From JBIKWM01 sp044356305 (GTDB lineage: Bacteria; Bacteroidota; Bacteroidia; UBA10329), in NCBI GenBank assembly GCA_044356305.1, contig JBIKWM010000005.1, positions 62,001 through 126,000 of the forward strand: DNA of 64,000 nucleotides. Reading direction: 5' to 3'. Below the pieces are notes generated by a model, which was not told the DNA's origin, ran no database searches, and worked only from the letters and a program-made list of their open reading frames with translations. The position numbers and the translations under genes are program-made. The first letter of the stretch is position 1, and each line of letters starts with the position of its first letter. This document shows, piece by piece, positions 53,807 through 61,383 of this stretch.

Positions 53807-54702
53807 GCCGAGAGCGTGTTCTCAACCTCCTGCGCACCCCCGATGAGCGGTTCATCGGTATGGTCAACTACGGTTTCCGTAGCAACTATATCACCGTTGG
53901 AGGTGCCCGAATCCACTACATAGATGAAGGTCAGGGCGATACGGTCCTGATGCTCCATGGTGAACCCACCTGGAGTTTCATGTATCGAAGCCAGATATGG
54001 GGCCTGCGCAAGAATTACCGCATGGTGGCGCCCGATATGGTGGGGTTCGGCAAGAGCGACAAATTCGCTCATCGCAGGAACTACAGTTTCAAGCTGCACG
54101 AACGCACAGTGCTTCGTTTCATTGAGAAGTTGGAACTGAAGGACATCACCCTTGTGGTGCACGATTGGGGCGGCCTGATAGGTCTGGCACTGGTAGGACA
54201 GCGGCCTGACCTGTTCAAACGCCTAGTGATAATGAACACGGCACTGCCCACGGGCGAGCAGTCATTGGGCCTTAAATTCCGTCTTTGGCAGTCATTCGTG
54301 CGGTGGTGGCCGTGGTTCAAAGTGAGCTCTGTAGTCAACATGGGTTGCCGAAAATCGCTCACTAAGGAGGTGCGAATGGCCTATGATGCGCCTTTCCCTG
54401 AGAAAAGACACAAGGCCGGTGCCCGCGCATGGCCACTATTGGTGCCCACCGATCCCGATGACCATGGCGCCCGTGCATTGAAGGCGGCCAAGGCTGTTCT
54501 TTCGACATGGGATAGACCGACCCTGGTACTATTCTCTGATGGCGATAAGTTCTTCCGTGACCAGGGAAAGAACTTCCGCGAACTGATTCCGGGTGCGGCC
54601 TTGTGGCCAGAGACAGTTATAAAGCGTGCCGGACATTTACTCACCGAGGACAGGCCCGATGAGGTGACCAATGCGATCAGGTCCTTTCTGGAGAAGACAT
54701 GA
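53803..54702 (+). CDS. Alpha/beta-hydrolase of the haloalkane dehalogenase type
   Basis: 299 residues. LHGEPTWSFMYRSQI carries the HGEPTW oxyanion/halide loop (H52, E54), and VVHDWGGLIG gives nucleophile Asp121 followed by Trp122, the halide-binding pair of subfamily I dehalogenases. The acid is in FSDGDKFF (D246 or D248) and the base is His278 in AGHLLTED. An Asp nucleophile rules out ordinary esterases; epoxide hydrolase-like activity remains possible. It is coupled to the methyltransferase by a four-base overlap, an unusual partner for a dehalogenase. Confidence 0.82.
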   Translation: MSRERVLNLLRTPDERFIGMVNYGFRSNYITVGGARIHYIDEGQGDTVLMLHGEPTWSFMYRSQIWGLRKNYRMVAPDMVGFGKSDKFAHRRNYSFKLHERTVLRFIEKLELKDITLVVHDWGGLIGLALVGQRPDLFKRLVIMNTALPTGEQSLGLKFRLWQSFVRWWPWFKVSSVVNMGCRKSLTKEVRMAYDAPFPEKRHKAGARAWPLLVPTDPDDHGARALKAAKAVLSTWDRPTLVLFSDGDKFFRDQGKNFRELIPGAALWPETVIKRAGHLLTEDRPDEVTNAIRSFLEKT

Positions 54703-54718
54703 TCCCCCCTGAAAATGG

Positions 54719-54747
54719 AAAAAGGCAGCCAATCTGGCCACCTTTTT
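54719..54747. terminator. Bidirectional intrinsic terminator
   Basis: AAAAAGG-CA-GCC pairs with GGC-CA-CCTTTTT with one internal mismatch and an AATCT loop, A-rich on the left and T-rich on the right. It lies between two convergent genes. Confidence 0.75.
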
Positions 54748-54769
54748 CATTCTTGTCAGATTCAAAGGG

Positions 54770-55378
54770 TCATTTGCCCATGGCATACCTACGGGCCACT
54801 TCCTTCCAGTTTATAACATTGAAGAACGTGGAGATGTACTCAGGTCTACGGTTCTGGAATTTGAGGTAATAGGCATGTTCCCATACGTCCAGCCCTAGGA
54901 TCGGGAACCCGGAACATCCGGCCTCAGGCATAAGTGGATTGTCCTGATTGGCCGTGCTGCACACTTCCACTTTCCCGCCTTTCTGCACACAGAGCCATGC
55001 CCAGCCCGAGCCGAAGCGTGTGGTGGCCGCGGCAGCGAACTTCTCTTTGAAAGCATCAAACGACCCGAATGCCTCGTTGATGGCTGCGGCCAGTTCGCCC
55101 TCAGGCAGCCCGCCCCCGTTGGGCGACATCACTTCCCAGAAGAGGTTGTGATTGTAAAAGCCCCCGCCATTGTTGCGGACAGCCGGACCGAAATTCTTCC
55201 AGTTGGCCAGTAGTATCTCAATGGTGTCGCCCTCATGGCCGGTGTCCTTGATCGCGTTGTTGAGGTTGGTGGTGTATGCCTGATGGTGCTTGGAGTGATG
55301 TATCTCCATGGTGCGGGCATCAATGTGCGGCTCGAGCGCATCGTAGGCATACGGCAGTTTGGGTAGTTCGAAAGCCAT
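54770..55378 (-). CDS. Fe/Mn superoxide dismutase
   Basis: 202 residues from MAFELPKLPYAYDALEPHID. Metal ligands are seen in EIHHSKHHQAY (His), GGGFYNHNLFW (His), LGLDVWEHAYY (Asp and His). It removes superoxide in the cytosol. Whether iron, manganese or either is used cannot be decided by eye. It is monocistronic, with a -7 element about 45 bases upstream. Confidence 0.93.
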   Translation of the reverse strand: MAFELPKLPYAYDALEPHIDARTMEIHHSKHHQAYTTNLNNAIKDTGHEGDTIEILLANWKNFGPAVRNNGGGFYNHNLFWEVMSPNGGGLPEGELAAAINEAFGSFDAFKEKFAAAATTRFGSGWAWLCVQKGGKVEVCSTANQDNPLMPEAGCSGFPILGLDVWEHAYYLKFQNRRPEYISTFFNVINWKEVARRYAMGK

Positions 55379-55421
55379 GTCGTCAGGTTTAATTGGTGAT
55401 CGTTTAATGTGAAGAGGGCCG

Positions 55422-55465
55422 CAAAGGTAACCGCCTGCCCCTGCCTTGGTTCGCGCATACTTTTG
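55422..55465. promoter_or_regulatory. Divergent -7 elements for sod and kbl
   Basis: 55422-55429 reads TACCTTTG on the minus strand (perfect match, toward sod). 55458-55465 reads TACTTTTG on the plus strand (perfect match, toward kbl). They are 28 bases apart, so the two promoters overlap. Confidence 0.5.
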
Positions 55466-55506
55466 CCACCCTTTCCAAATGATGCACAAGCAGCACACAC
55501 TGAGTC

Positions 55507-56697
55507 ATGTACGGTAACTTCAAACAGCACCTCCAGAGCGAACTGGCCGCCATCGAGTCGGCCGGTCTTTACAAGCGCGAACGTGTAATTACCGGGCCCC
55601 AGGGACCGACTGTGCGTGTAAGCACCGGGCAAGATGTGGTGGTTATGTGCGCCAACAATTATTTGGGCCTTTCATCGCACCCCGAGGTGATTGCCGCCTC
55701 CAAGGCTGCGCTCGACAGCCACGGCTACGGCATGAGTTCGGTGCGTTTCATCTGCGGTACGCAGGACATACACAAGGAACTTGAGCAGCGCATATCCGAT
55801 TTCCTAGGTACTGATGACACCATATTATATGCTGCCTGTTTTGATGCCAACGGAGGCGTGTTCGAACCGCTGCTTGGCGAGTCTGATGCCCTGATCAGCG
55901 ATGAGCTGAACCATGCATCCATAATTGATGGTGTGCGCCTGTGTAAATCTGTGCGATATCGCTACCGCCACAGCGACATGGCCGATCTGGAAGGGCAGCT
56001 AAAGGCCTCGCAGGCTCAACGTTTCCGCCTTATTGTCACTGATGGCGTTTTCAGCATGGATGGTGATATTGCCAAACTACGCGAGATCTGCGACCTGGCC
56101 GAGCGCTATGATGCCATGGTGATGGTCGATGACAGCCATGCCACCGGATTTATTGGCCGTACCGGTCGCGGCACACCGGAACATTGCGGTGTCGAGGGCC
56201 GCGTGGACATACTCACCGGAACATTGGGCAAGGCCCTGGGCGGCAGTATGGGCGGTTACACATCGGGCCGCAAAGAGATCATTGAGTTGCTCAGACAGCG
56301 TTCGCGCCCGTACCTGTTCAGCAACTCGCTGGCCCCAGGAATTGTAGGAGCAGCCAATAAGGTGTTCGAACTGCTGAGTGCTGATACCGGATTGCGCGAC
56401 CGATTGGAGGCAAACACGCTCCATTTTAAGCAGGGAATTGCAAAGGCCGGTCTTGCCACCAAACCGGGCGATTCGCCCATTGTACCTATTATGCTATACG
56501 ATGCCCCTTTGGCCCAGCAATTTGCTGAACGCCTGTTACAGCGCGGCATTTACGCAATCGGGTTCTTCTATCCTGTGGTGGCCAAAGGCCAGGCTCGCAT
56601 ACGTGTGCAGGTCTCTGCCGCACATACCACCGAACAGCTCGACAGGGCCATTGACGCTTTCACTGAAGTGGGTCGCGAGTTGGGTGTCATAAAATGA
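55507..56697 (+). CDS. kbl: 2-amino-3-ketobutyrate CoA ligase (glycine C-acetyltransferase)
   Basis: 396 residues. A fold-type I PLP enzyme of the alpha-oxoamine synthase family: CANNYLGLSSHPEV, GMSSVRFICGTQDIHKELE, DELNHASIIDG, DDSHATGFIGRTGRGT and the PLP Lys in GTLGKALGGSMGGY. It cleaves 2-amino-3-ketobutyrate with CoA to glycine and acetyl-CoA in threonine breakdown. The tdh partner is not adjacent. Related 8-amino-7-oxononanoate or serine palmitoyltransferase roles are less likely given the FICGTQDIHKELE segment. Confidence 0.92.
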   Translation: MYGNFKQHLQSELAAIESAGLYKRERVITGPQGPTVRVSTGQDVVVMCANNYLGLSSHPEVIAASKAALDSHGYGMSSVRFICGTQDIHKELEQRISDFLGTDDTILYAACFDANGGVFEPLLGESDALISDELNHASIIDGVRLCKSVRYRYRHSDMADLEGQLKASQAQRFRLIVTDGVFSMDGDIAKLREICDLAERYDAMVMVDDSHATGFIGRTGRGTPEHCGVEGRVDILTGTLGKALGGSMGGYTSGRKEIIELLRQRSRPYLFSNSLAPGIVGAANKVFELLSADTGLRDRLEANTLHFKQGIAKAGLATKPGDSPIVPIMLYDAPLAQQFAERLLQRGIYAIGFFYPVVAKGQARIRVQVSAAHTTEQLDRAIDAFTEVGRELGVIK

Positions 56698-56732
56698 TTT
56701 TTAGGGCTGATGTTCCGCAACAAACTTTCAAT

Positions 56733-56797
56733 TATCTTCGCAGCCCCAAAATAAGGGGAGGCTGTGCGCAGCCATCAGAACTTAAAACTGTCATGTC
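56733..56797 (+). promoter_or_regulatory. Promoter and two-hairpin leader of the ribosomal protein operon
   Basis: TATCTTCG (56733-56740) is a -7 element. The leader then folds into CCCC-aaaataa-GGGG (56744-56758) and GGCTG-TGCG-CAGCC (56760-56773) before the rplM start. Two compact hairpins right after the predicted start of an rplM mRNA would suit a ribosomal-protein autoregulatory leader. Confidence 0.45.
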
Positions 56798-57244
56798 GTG
56801 AAGGCTCCGAGTTACAAGACCATATCAGCCAACAGCAACACCGTCAACAAAGAGTGGTTGGTGATAGATGCTGAAGGCAAGCCTCTTGGCCGTCTGGCCA
56901 GTGCCATTGCCAACCTTTTGCGCGGCAAGCACAAGGTGAATTACACCCCACACGTTGACTGTGGCGACAATATCATTGTGCTCAACGCAGGCAAAGTGGG
57001 CCTGACAGGCAACAAGCGCGAGTCCAAGACCTACATTCACCATACCGGACATCCGGGCGGTCAGCGCGAGCGCACCGTTGATCAGATGCTCGCCAAAGAT
57101 GAGACCTCTTTGGTGCGTATCGCTGTAAATGGGATGTTGCCTAAGACCCGTTTGGGCCGCGCATTGCGCAACAATCTGCATCTGTATGCCGGTGCCGAGC
57201 ATCCACATCAGGCACAGCAGCCCAAGACCTACATTGTAAAGTGA
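56798..57244 (+). CDS. rplM: 50S ribosomal protein L13
   Basis: 148 residues with a GTG start. Family features: KEWLVIDAEGKPLGRLAS, LLRGKHKVNYTPHVDCGDN, GLTGNKRESKTYIHHTGHPGG and GMLPKTRLGRALRNNLHLYAG. It is the first gene of the translation operon; rpsI follows 25 bases later. Confidence 0.97.
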   Translation: MKAPSYKTISANSNTVNKEWLVIDAEGKPLGRLASAIANLLRGKHKVNYTPHVDCGDNIIVLNAGKVGLTGNKRESKTYIHHTGHPGGQRERTVDQMLAKDETSLVRIAVNGMLPKTRLGRALRNNLHLYAGAEHPHQAQQPKTYIVK

Positions 57245-57269
57245 TCTGAAAACACTGTCATTCAGTTAA

Positions 57270-57656
57270 ATGGAAGTGATCAACACCATAGGGAGGCGCA
57301 AGACCGCCATTGCCCGCATCTATTTGGCCAAAGGCAAGGGCGACCTTACCGTTAACCACCGTGCCGGAAAAGAGTATTTCCCAACAGCCGTATTGCAGGA
57401 CAGCTGCCTGCGTCCGCTCAGCCTGCTCAATCTCGCATCGGAATACGATGTGAAGGTGAATGTGCGCGGAGGCGGTATCACCGGACAGGCCGAGGCAGTT
57501 AGTCTGGCCATAGCCCGTGCATTGGTCAAGTTGGACGAGGCTAACAAGCCCGCCCTGAAGGCTGAGGGTCTGCTCACCCGCGACCCCCGCATGGTGGAAC
57601 GCAAGAAATTCGGCCAGAAGAAGGCCCGTAAGCGCTTCCAGTTCAGCAAGCGTTGA
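57270..57656 (+). CDS. rpsI: 30S ribosomal protein S9
   Basis: 128 residues: INTIGRRKTAIARIYLAKG, VRGGGITGQAEAVSLAIARAL, LLTRDPRMVERKKFGQKKAR and the conserved C-terminal FQFSKR tail that reaches the P-site tRNA. Confidence 0.97.
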   Translation: MEVINTIGRRKTAIARIYLAKGKGDLTVNHRAGKEYFPTAVLQDSCLRPLSLLNLASEYDVKVNVRGGGITGQAEAVSLAIARALVKLDEANKPALKAEGLLTRDPRMVERKKFGQKKARKRFQFSKR

Positions 57657-57695
57657 TCATCTATCTGCACTAATAGAATAATCTTTTACAAGAGC

Positions 57696-58502
57696 ATGTC
57701 TCAACCGTCTGTAAAGCAACTTCTTGAGGCCGGTGTTCACTTCGGACACCTCAAGCGCAAGTGGAATCCGAGCATGGCCCCGTACATCTTCATGGAGAAG
57801 AACGGGATCCATATCATCGACCTTAACAAATCGGCCGTAAAACTGGAGGACGCCTGCAAGGCCATCCGACAGATGGCGCGCAGCGGCAAAAAAGTGCTGT
57901 TTGTTGCCACCAAGAAGCAGGCTCAGGAGATAATCAGTCGCGAGGCTCAACGGGTCAACATGCCTTATGTGACGGAGCGCTGGCCCGGTGGCATGCTTAC
58001 CAATTTCGCCACCATCCGCAAGGCCATCCGCAAAATGGGCAACATCGATAAGATGGCCACCGATGGCACTTTCGAGACCATGAACAAGAAGGAGCGCCTC
58101 ATGATCATGCGTCAGCGTGAGAAACTGGAGCGTAACCTCGGTTCAATAGCCGACCTCAGCCGCCTGCCTTCTGCGCTGTTCATTGTTGATATCGTGAAGG
58201 AGCATATCGCTGTGGCCGAAGCCAAGCGACTCAATATCCCCACCTTCGCCATTGTTGATACGAACGCTGATCCGAAGGCGGTTGATTTCGCTATTCCCGG
58301 CAACGATGACGCTGCCGCATCCATTGAGATCATCACCCGCGCACTTACCGATGCTATCATCGAGGGTCTGAACGACCGCAAGAACGGGAAGGGCGAAGAG
58401 GGCGATGAGACAGATATGCTCAACGATGAAGAGGTCGCTACCGAAGAGGTGGAGGACGAGGTGACCGCAGAGGGCGACACCGCTGCTGATGTTGAGGCTT
58501 GA
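57696..58502 (+). CDS. rpsB: 30S ribosomal protein S2
   Basis: 268 residues. The S2 core runs from LLEAGVHFGHLKRKWNPSM through YVTERWPGGMLTNFATIRKA to DTNADPKAVDFAIPGNDDA. After about residue 225 comes an acidic, low-complexity tail (Glu/Asp/Val) longer than in E. coli S2. The gene lies between rpsI and tsf in the conserved order. Confidence 0.96.
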   Translation: MSQPSVKQLLEAGVHFGHLKRKWNPSMAPYIFMEKNGIHIIDLNKSAVKLEDACKAIRQMARSGKKVLFVATKKQAQEIISREAQRVNMPYVTERWPGGMLTNFATIRKAIRKMGNIDKMATDGTFETMNKKERLMIMRQREKLERNLGSIADLSRLPSALFIVDIVKEHIAVAEAKRLNIPTFAIVDTNADPKAVDFAIPGNDDAAASIEIITRALTDAIIEGLNDRKNGKGEEGDETDMLNDEEVATEEVEDEVTAEGDTAADVEA

Positions 58503-58533
58503 TTCTTACTCATTCTTTTCTCATTCATAGAAA

Positions 58534-59364
58534 ATGGCGACAATTACCGCTGCTGACGTAAACCGCCTGCGCCAACAGACCGGCACAGGTATGATGGACT
58601 GCAAGAACGCCTTGGTGGAAGCCAATGGCGATTTTGAACTGGCCGTTGATATTCTCCGCAAAAAGGGCCAGAAAGTAGCCGCTAAGCGCTCTGACCGCGA
58701 TGCCGCTGAAGGCTACGTGATCAGCAAAGTGGCTGCTGATGGCAAGGTAGGCACCCTTGTGGTGTTGAACTGCGAGACCGACTTTGTGGCCAAGACCGAA
58801 GGTTTTGTTAAACTGGCCAATGACATAGCAGATTTGGCCCTGAACAAGCGCCCTGCCGATGTGGCTGCTCTGATGAGCTTGCCTTACGAGGGCGCAACTG
58901 TGTCTGATGCCATCACCAACGAGACCGGCAAGACCGGTGAGAAGATGGAGGTGTCGACTTTTGCAGTGATTGAAGCCGAGACGGTTGTGGCATATAACCA
59001 TCCTGGCAACAAGACGGGTAGCCTTGTTGGCCTGAACAAGGCTGGCAATTTCAATGAAGTTGGGCGCGATGTGGCCATGCAGGTGGCAGCCATGGCACCG
59101 GTTTCGGTTGATCGCACCTCAGTACCCGAAAGCGTGATTGCCAAGGAGCTTGAAATCGGTAAGGAACTTGCCATCCAAGAAGGGAAGCCTGCTGAGATGG
59201 CCGAGAAGATCGCTGCCGGTCGTCTTAACAAGTTCTTCAAAGAATCGACCCTGTTGGAGCAGGAATTCATCAAGGACAGCAAGAAGAGTGTGCAGCAGTA
59301 TCTGAAGGAAGCTCACCCGGAACTGACAGTGACGGCCTTCAAGCGCGTGTCGCTCGCCAATTGA
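58534..59364 (+). CDS. tsf: Translation elongation factor Ts
   Basis: 276 residues. The N-terminal UBA-like domain has RLRQQTGTGMMDCKNALVEA and ILRKKGQKVAAKRSDRDAAEG; the core has TLVVLNCETDFVAKTEGFV, the EF-Tu contact region. It recycles EF-Tu-GDP. A strong terminator follows. Confidence 0.96.
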   Translation: MATITAADVNRLRQQTGTGMMDCKNALVEANGDFELAVDILRKKGQKVAAKRSDRDAAEGYVISKVAADGKVGTLVVLNCETDFVAKTEGFVKLANDIADLALNKRPADVAALMSLPYEGATVSDAITNETGKTGEKMEVSTFAVIEAETVVAYNHPGNKTGSLVGLNKAGNFNEVGRDVAMQVAAMAPVSVDRTSVPESVIAKELEIGKELAIQEGKPAEMAEKIAAGRLNKFFKESTLLEQEFIKDSKKSVQQYLKEAHPELTVTAFKRVSLAN

Positions 59365-59371
59365 TTCACTG

Positions 59372-59398
59372 AAAAGAGGCCTCGGGCCTCTTTTTTTT
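59372..59398 (+). terminator. Intrinsic terminator of the rplM-rpsI-rpsB-tsf operon
   Basis: AAAAGAGGCC pairs with GGCCTCTTTT around a TCG loop and continues in a T-run. pyrH starts 38 bases later and must have its own promoter or depend on read-through. Confidence 0.88.
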
Positions 59399-59436
59399 GC
59401 CCATTACCCATCTCTCTCCAGATTCAACTTCACCAA

Positions 59437-60144
59437 ATGCAGTACAAGCGCGTCCTTTTGAAACTGAGCGGTGAATCGCTCATGGGCAACAAGCAGTTCG
59501 GTATTGATCACGACAGACTCAGCACCTACGCATCTGAGATTAAGGAAGCCACGGCTCTTGGCGTGCAAGTGGCCATTGTGATAGGAGGCGGCAACATATT
59601 CCGTGGTGTACAGGCCGAACAGGGCGGCATGGACCGTGTGCAAGGCGACTATATGGGTATGTTGGCCACCATGATCAACAGCATGGCATTGCAGAGTGCC
59701 CTTGAACGCTGTGGGGTGCAGACGCGGCTGATGTCGGCCATAAAAATGGAGGAAGTGGCTGAGCCGTTCATACGCAGGCGAGCTGTGCGTCACCTTGAGA
59801 AGGGAAGGGTGGTGATTTTCGGGGCCGGAACGGGAAATCCATATTTCACTACCGATACTGCCGCCTCGTTGCGTGCCATTGAGGTAGAGGCTGATGTGAT
59901 CTTGAAAGGCACCCGCGTGGATGGCATCTACACGGCTGACCCGTTCAAAGACCCCACCGCAACCAAGTACGACACAGTGACTTTCAGCGAGGCATACGAG
60001 CGTGGCCTGAAAGTCATGGACCTTACGGCATTCACCCTTTGTCAGGAGAACGAATTGCCCATCATCGTTTTCGATATGGACAGCGGTGGCAACCTTGTCC
60101 GCCTGCTGACCGGAGAACGGATAGGTACGTTGGTTGCAGGCTGA
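59437..60144 (+). CDS. pyrH: Uridylate kinase (UMP kinase)
   Basis: 235 residues of the amino-acid-kinase fold: VLLKLSGESLMGNKQFGID, VIGGGNIFRGVQAEQGG, DYMGMLATMINSMALQ, FGAGTGNPYFTTDTAASLRA and LKGTRVDGIYTADPFKDPTA. It converts UMP to UDP. frr, its usual downstream partner, is not next; a TPR gene follows instead. Confidence 0.96.
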   Translation: MQYKRVLLKLSGESLMGNKQFGIDHDRLSTYASEIKEATALGVQVAIVIGGGNIFRGVQAEQGGMDRVQGDYMGMLATMINSMALQSALERCGVQTRLMSAIKMEEVAEPFIRRRAVRHLEKGRVVIFGAGTGNPYFTTDTAASLRAIEVEADVILKGTRVDGIYTADPFKDPTATKYDTVTFSEAYERGLKVMDLTAFTLCQENELPIIVFDMDSGGNLVRLLTGERIGTLVAG

Positions 60145-60254
60145 CCTGAACCCTCAAGGCCTGTAGATCAAGCCATTTAATGGCCGGATCATTGTTGATT
60201 GTGAGCCTGAGTTTCGTTATGACGAGGTTGATTATCCTTGTTTCAGATTCGCTC

Positions 60255-61376
60255 ATGATTGCACGGAGAGCCCTCTGTATCTTTCTTATCCTCCTGTTTA
60301 TCAATGATGCCAGAGCCCAGTCGGACACACTTTGGGCCGATGGGAAGCGGACTGTTCTGTTCGTAGGATTGGAGTTGATCGATCTTGAGGGCACATTGAC
60401 CCAATGGCCCTACTACAGCTCTTTTGATGGGGCATTGATTGAGGATCTGCGCAAGGTGATACGTTACCCGGAGTGTGCCTTTCCGCACTCGCTCACTGGC
60501 GATGTGAATGTGCAGTTCCGTGTGGAGATGGACGGCAGCATATCGACTGTGAAAGTGACATACGGCAACAGTGCGTGCCTGAACGATGCGGCCCTGACAG
60601 CGGTGCGGCTGCTGCCCGATTTCACCCGTCCTGCCACGCGCGATGGCAGATCAGTGGCGGCCAAGATGAAGCTGACACTCTCATTTCAGATGAGGGGGAT
60701 TGAGACGGGGAATGACGAGCACTCGAATTTTGTAAGGCTGAGCAACAAGGGCACCAGCGAACTGCGTGCCGCCCGATATGTTGCGGCCGTTGAGGCCTAT
60801 TCTGCGGCCATTGCGGTGAACGACCGTTGGATGATCAACTACTTCGGGCGGGGCACCGCCCACTATGGTGCTGGCCGGTACAAGGAGGCGCTATCCGACT
60901 TCAATCATGTGGCGAAGTCGCTGTCGCGCATACCGGTGGAGGTGTATTTCAACCGTGGGCTCACGCGCCACAAACTTGGTGACCTGAAAGGAGCAGAGTT
61001 CGATTTCGATCAGGTGCTGGTGCTCGTGCCAAACAATGCCGATGCCCTCATTCAACGGGGCAAGGTGAGGGGTGAGGCGGGCAATGCCAGTGGTGGCGCA
61101 GCCGATATTCAAAAAGTGATCGGCATGAATGATCGGAATGCCTCGGCACATTTTGAGTTGGGGCTAGTCAATCTGTCGGCAGGGCATCTGAATCTGGCAC
61201 TGGGCGATTTCACCCGAGCCATTACCATCGAACCCGAAGAACCCACCTACTTCCTGGCCAGGGGCCGGTGCAAAATGGCCATGCAGGACCAGTTGGGTGC
61301 CTGTGCCGATTGGAACCGGGCCAAGGAACTGGGCAGCACCGACATGTATGTGTTCCTATTGGAGCATTGTCGGTAA
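60255..61376 (+). CDS. Exported TonB-C-domain and TPR-repeat protein
   Basis: 373 residues from MIARRALCIFLILLFINDARAQ, which gives a signal peptide; a start 75 bases earlier would bury it. Residues about 60-150 look like a TonB C-terminal-type domain (GDVNVQFRVEMDGSISTVKV, LTAVRLLPDF). Residues about 165-370 hold five or six TPR units (EAYSAAIAVNDRWMINYFGRG, KEALSDFN, EFDFDQVLVLVPNNADALIQ, LALGDFTRAITIEPEEP). It is probably a periplasmic scaffold; there is no TonB membrane anchor apart from the signal. Confidence 0.78.
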   Translation: MIARRALCIFLILLFINDARAQSDTLWADGKRTVLFVGLELIDLEGTLTQWPYYSSFDGALIEDLRKVIRYPECAFPHSLTGDVNVQFRVEMDGSISTVKVTYGNSACLNDAALTAVRLLPDFTRPATRDGRSVAAKMKLTLSFQMRGIETGNDEHSNFVRLSNKGTSELRAARYVAAVEAYSAAIAVNDRWMINYFGRGTAHYGAGRYKEALSDFNHVAKSLSRIPVEVYFNRGLTRHKLGDLKGAEFDFDQVLVLVPNNADALIQRGKVRGEAGNASGGAADIQKVIGMNDRNASAHFELGLVNLSAGHLNLALGDFTRAITIEPEEPTYFLARGRCKMAMQDQLGACADWNRAKELGSTDMYVFLLEHCR

Positions 61377-61383
61377 GCCTGCC

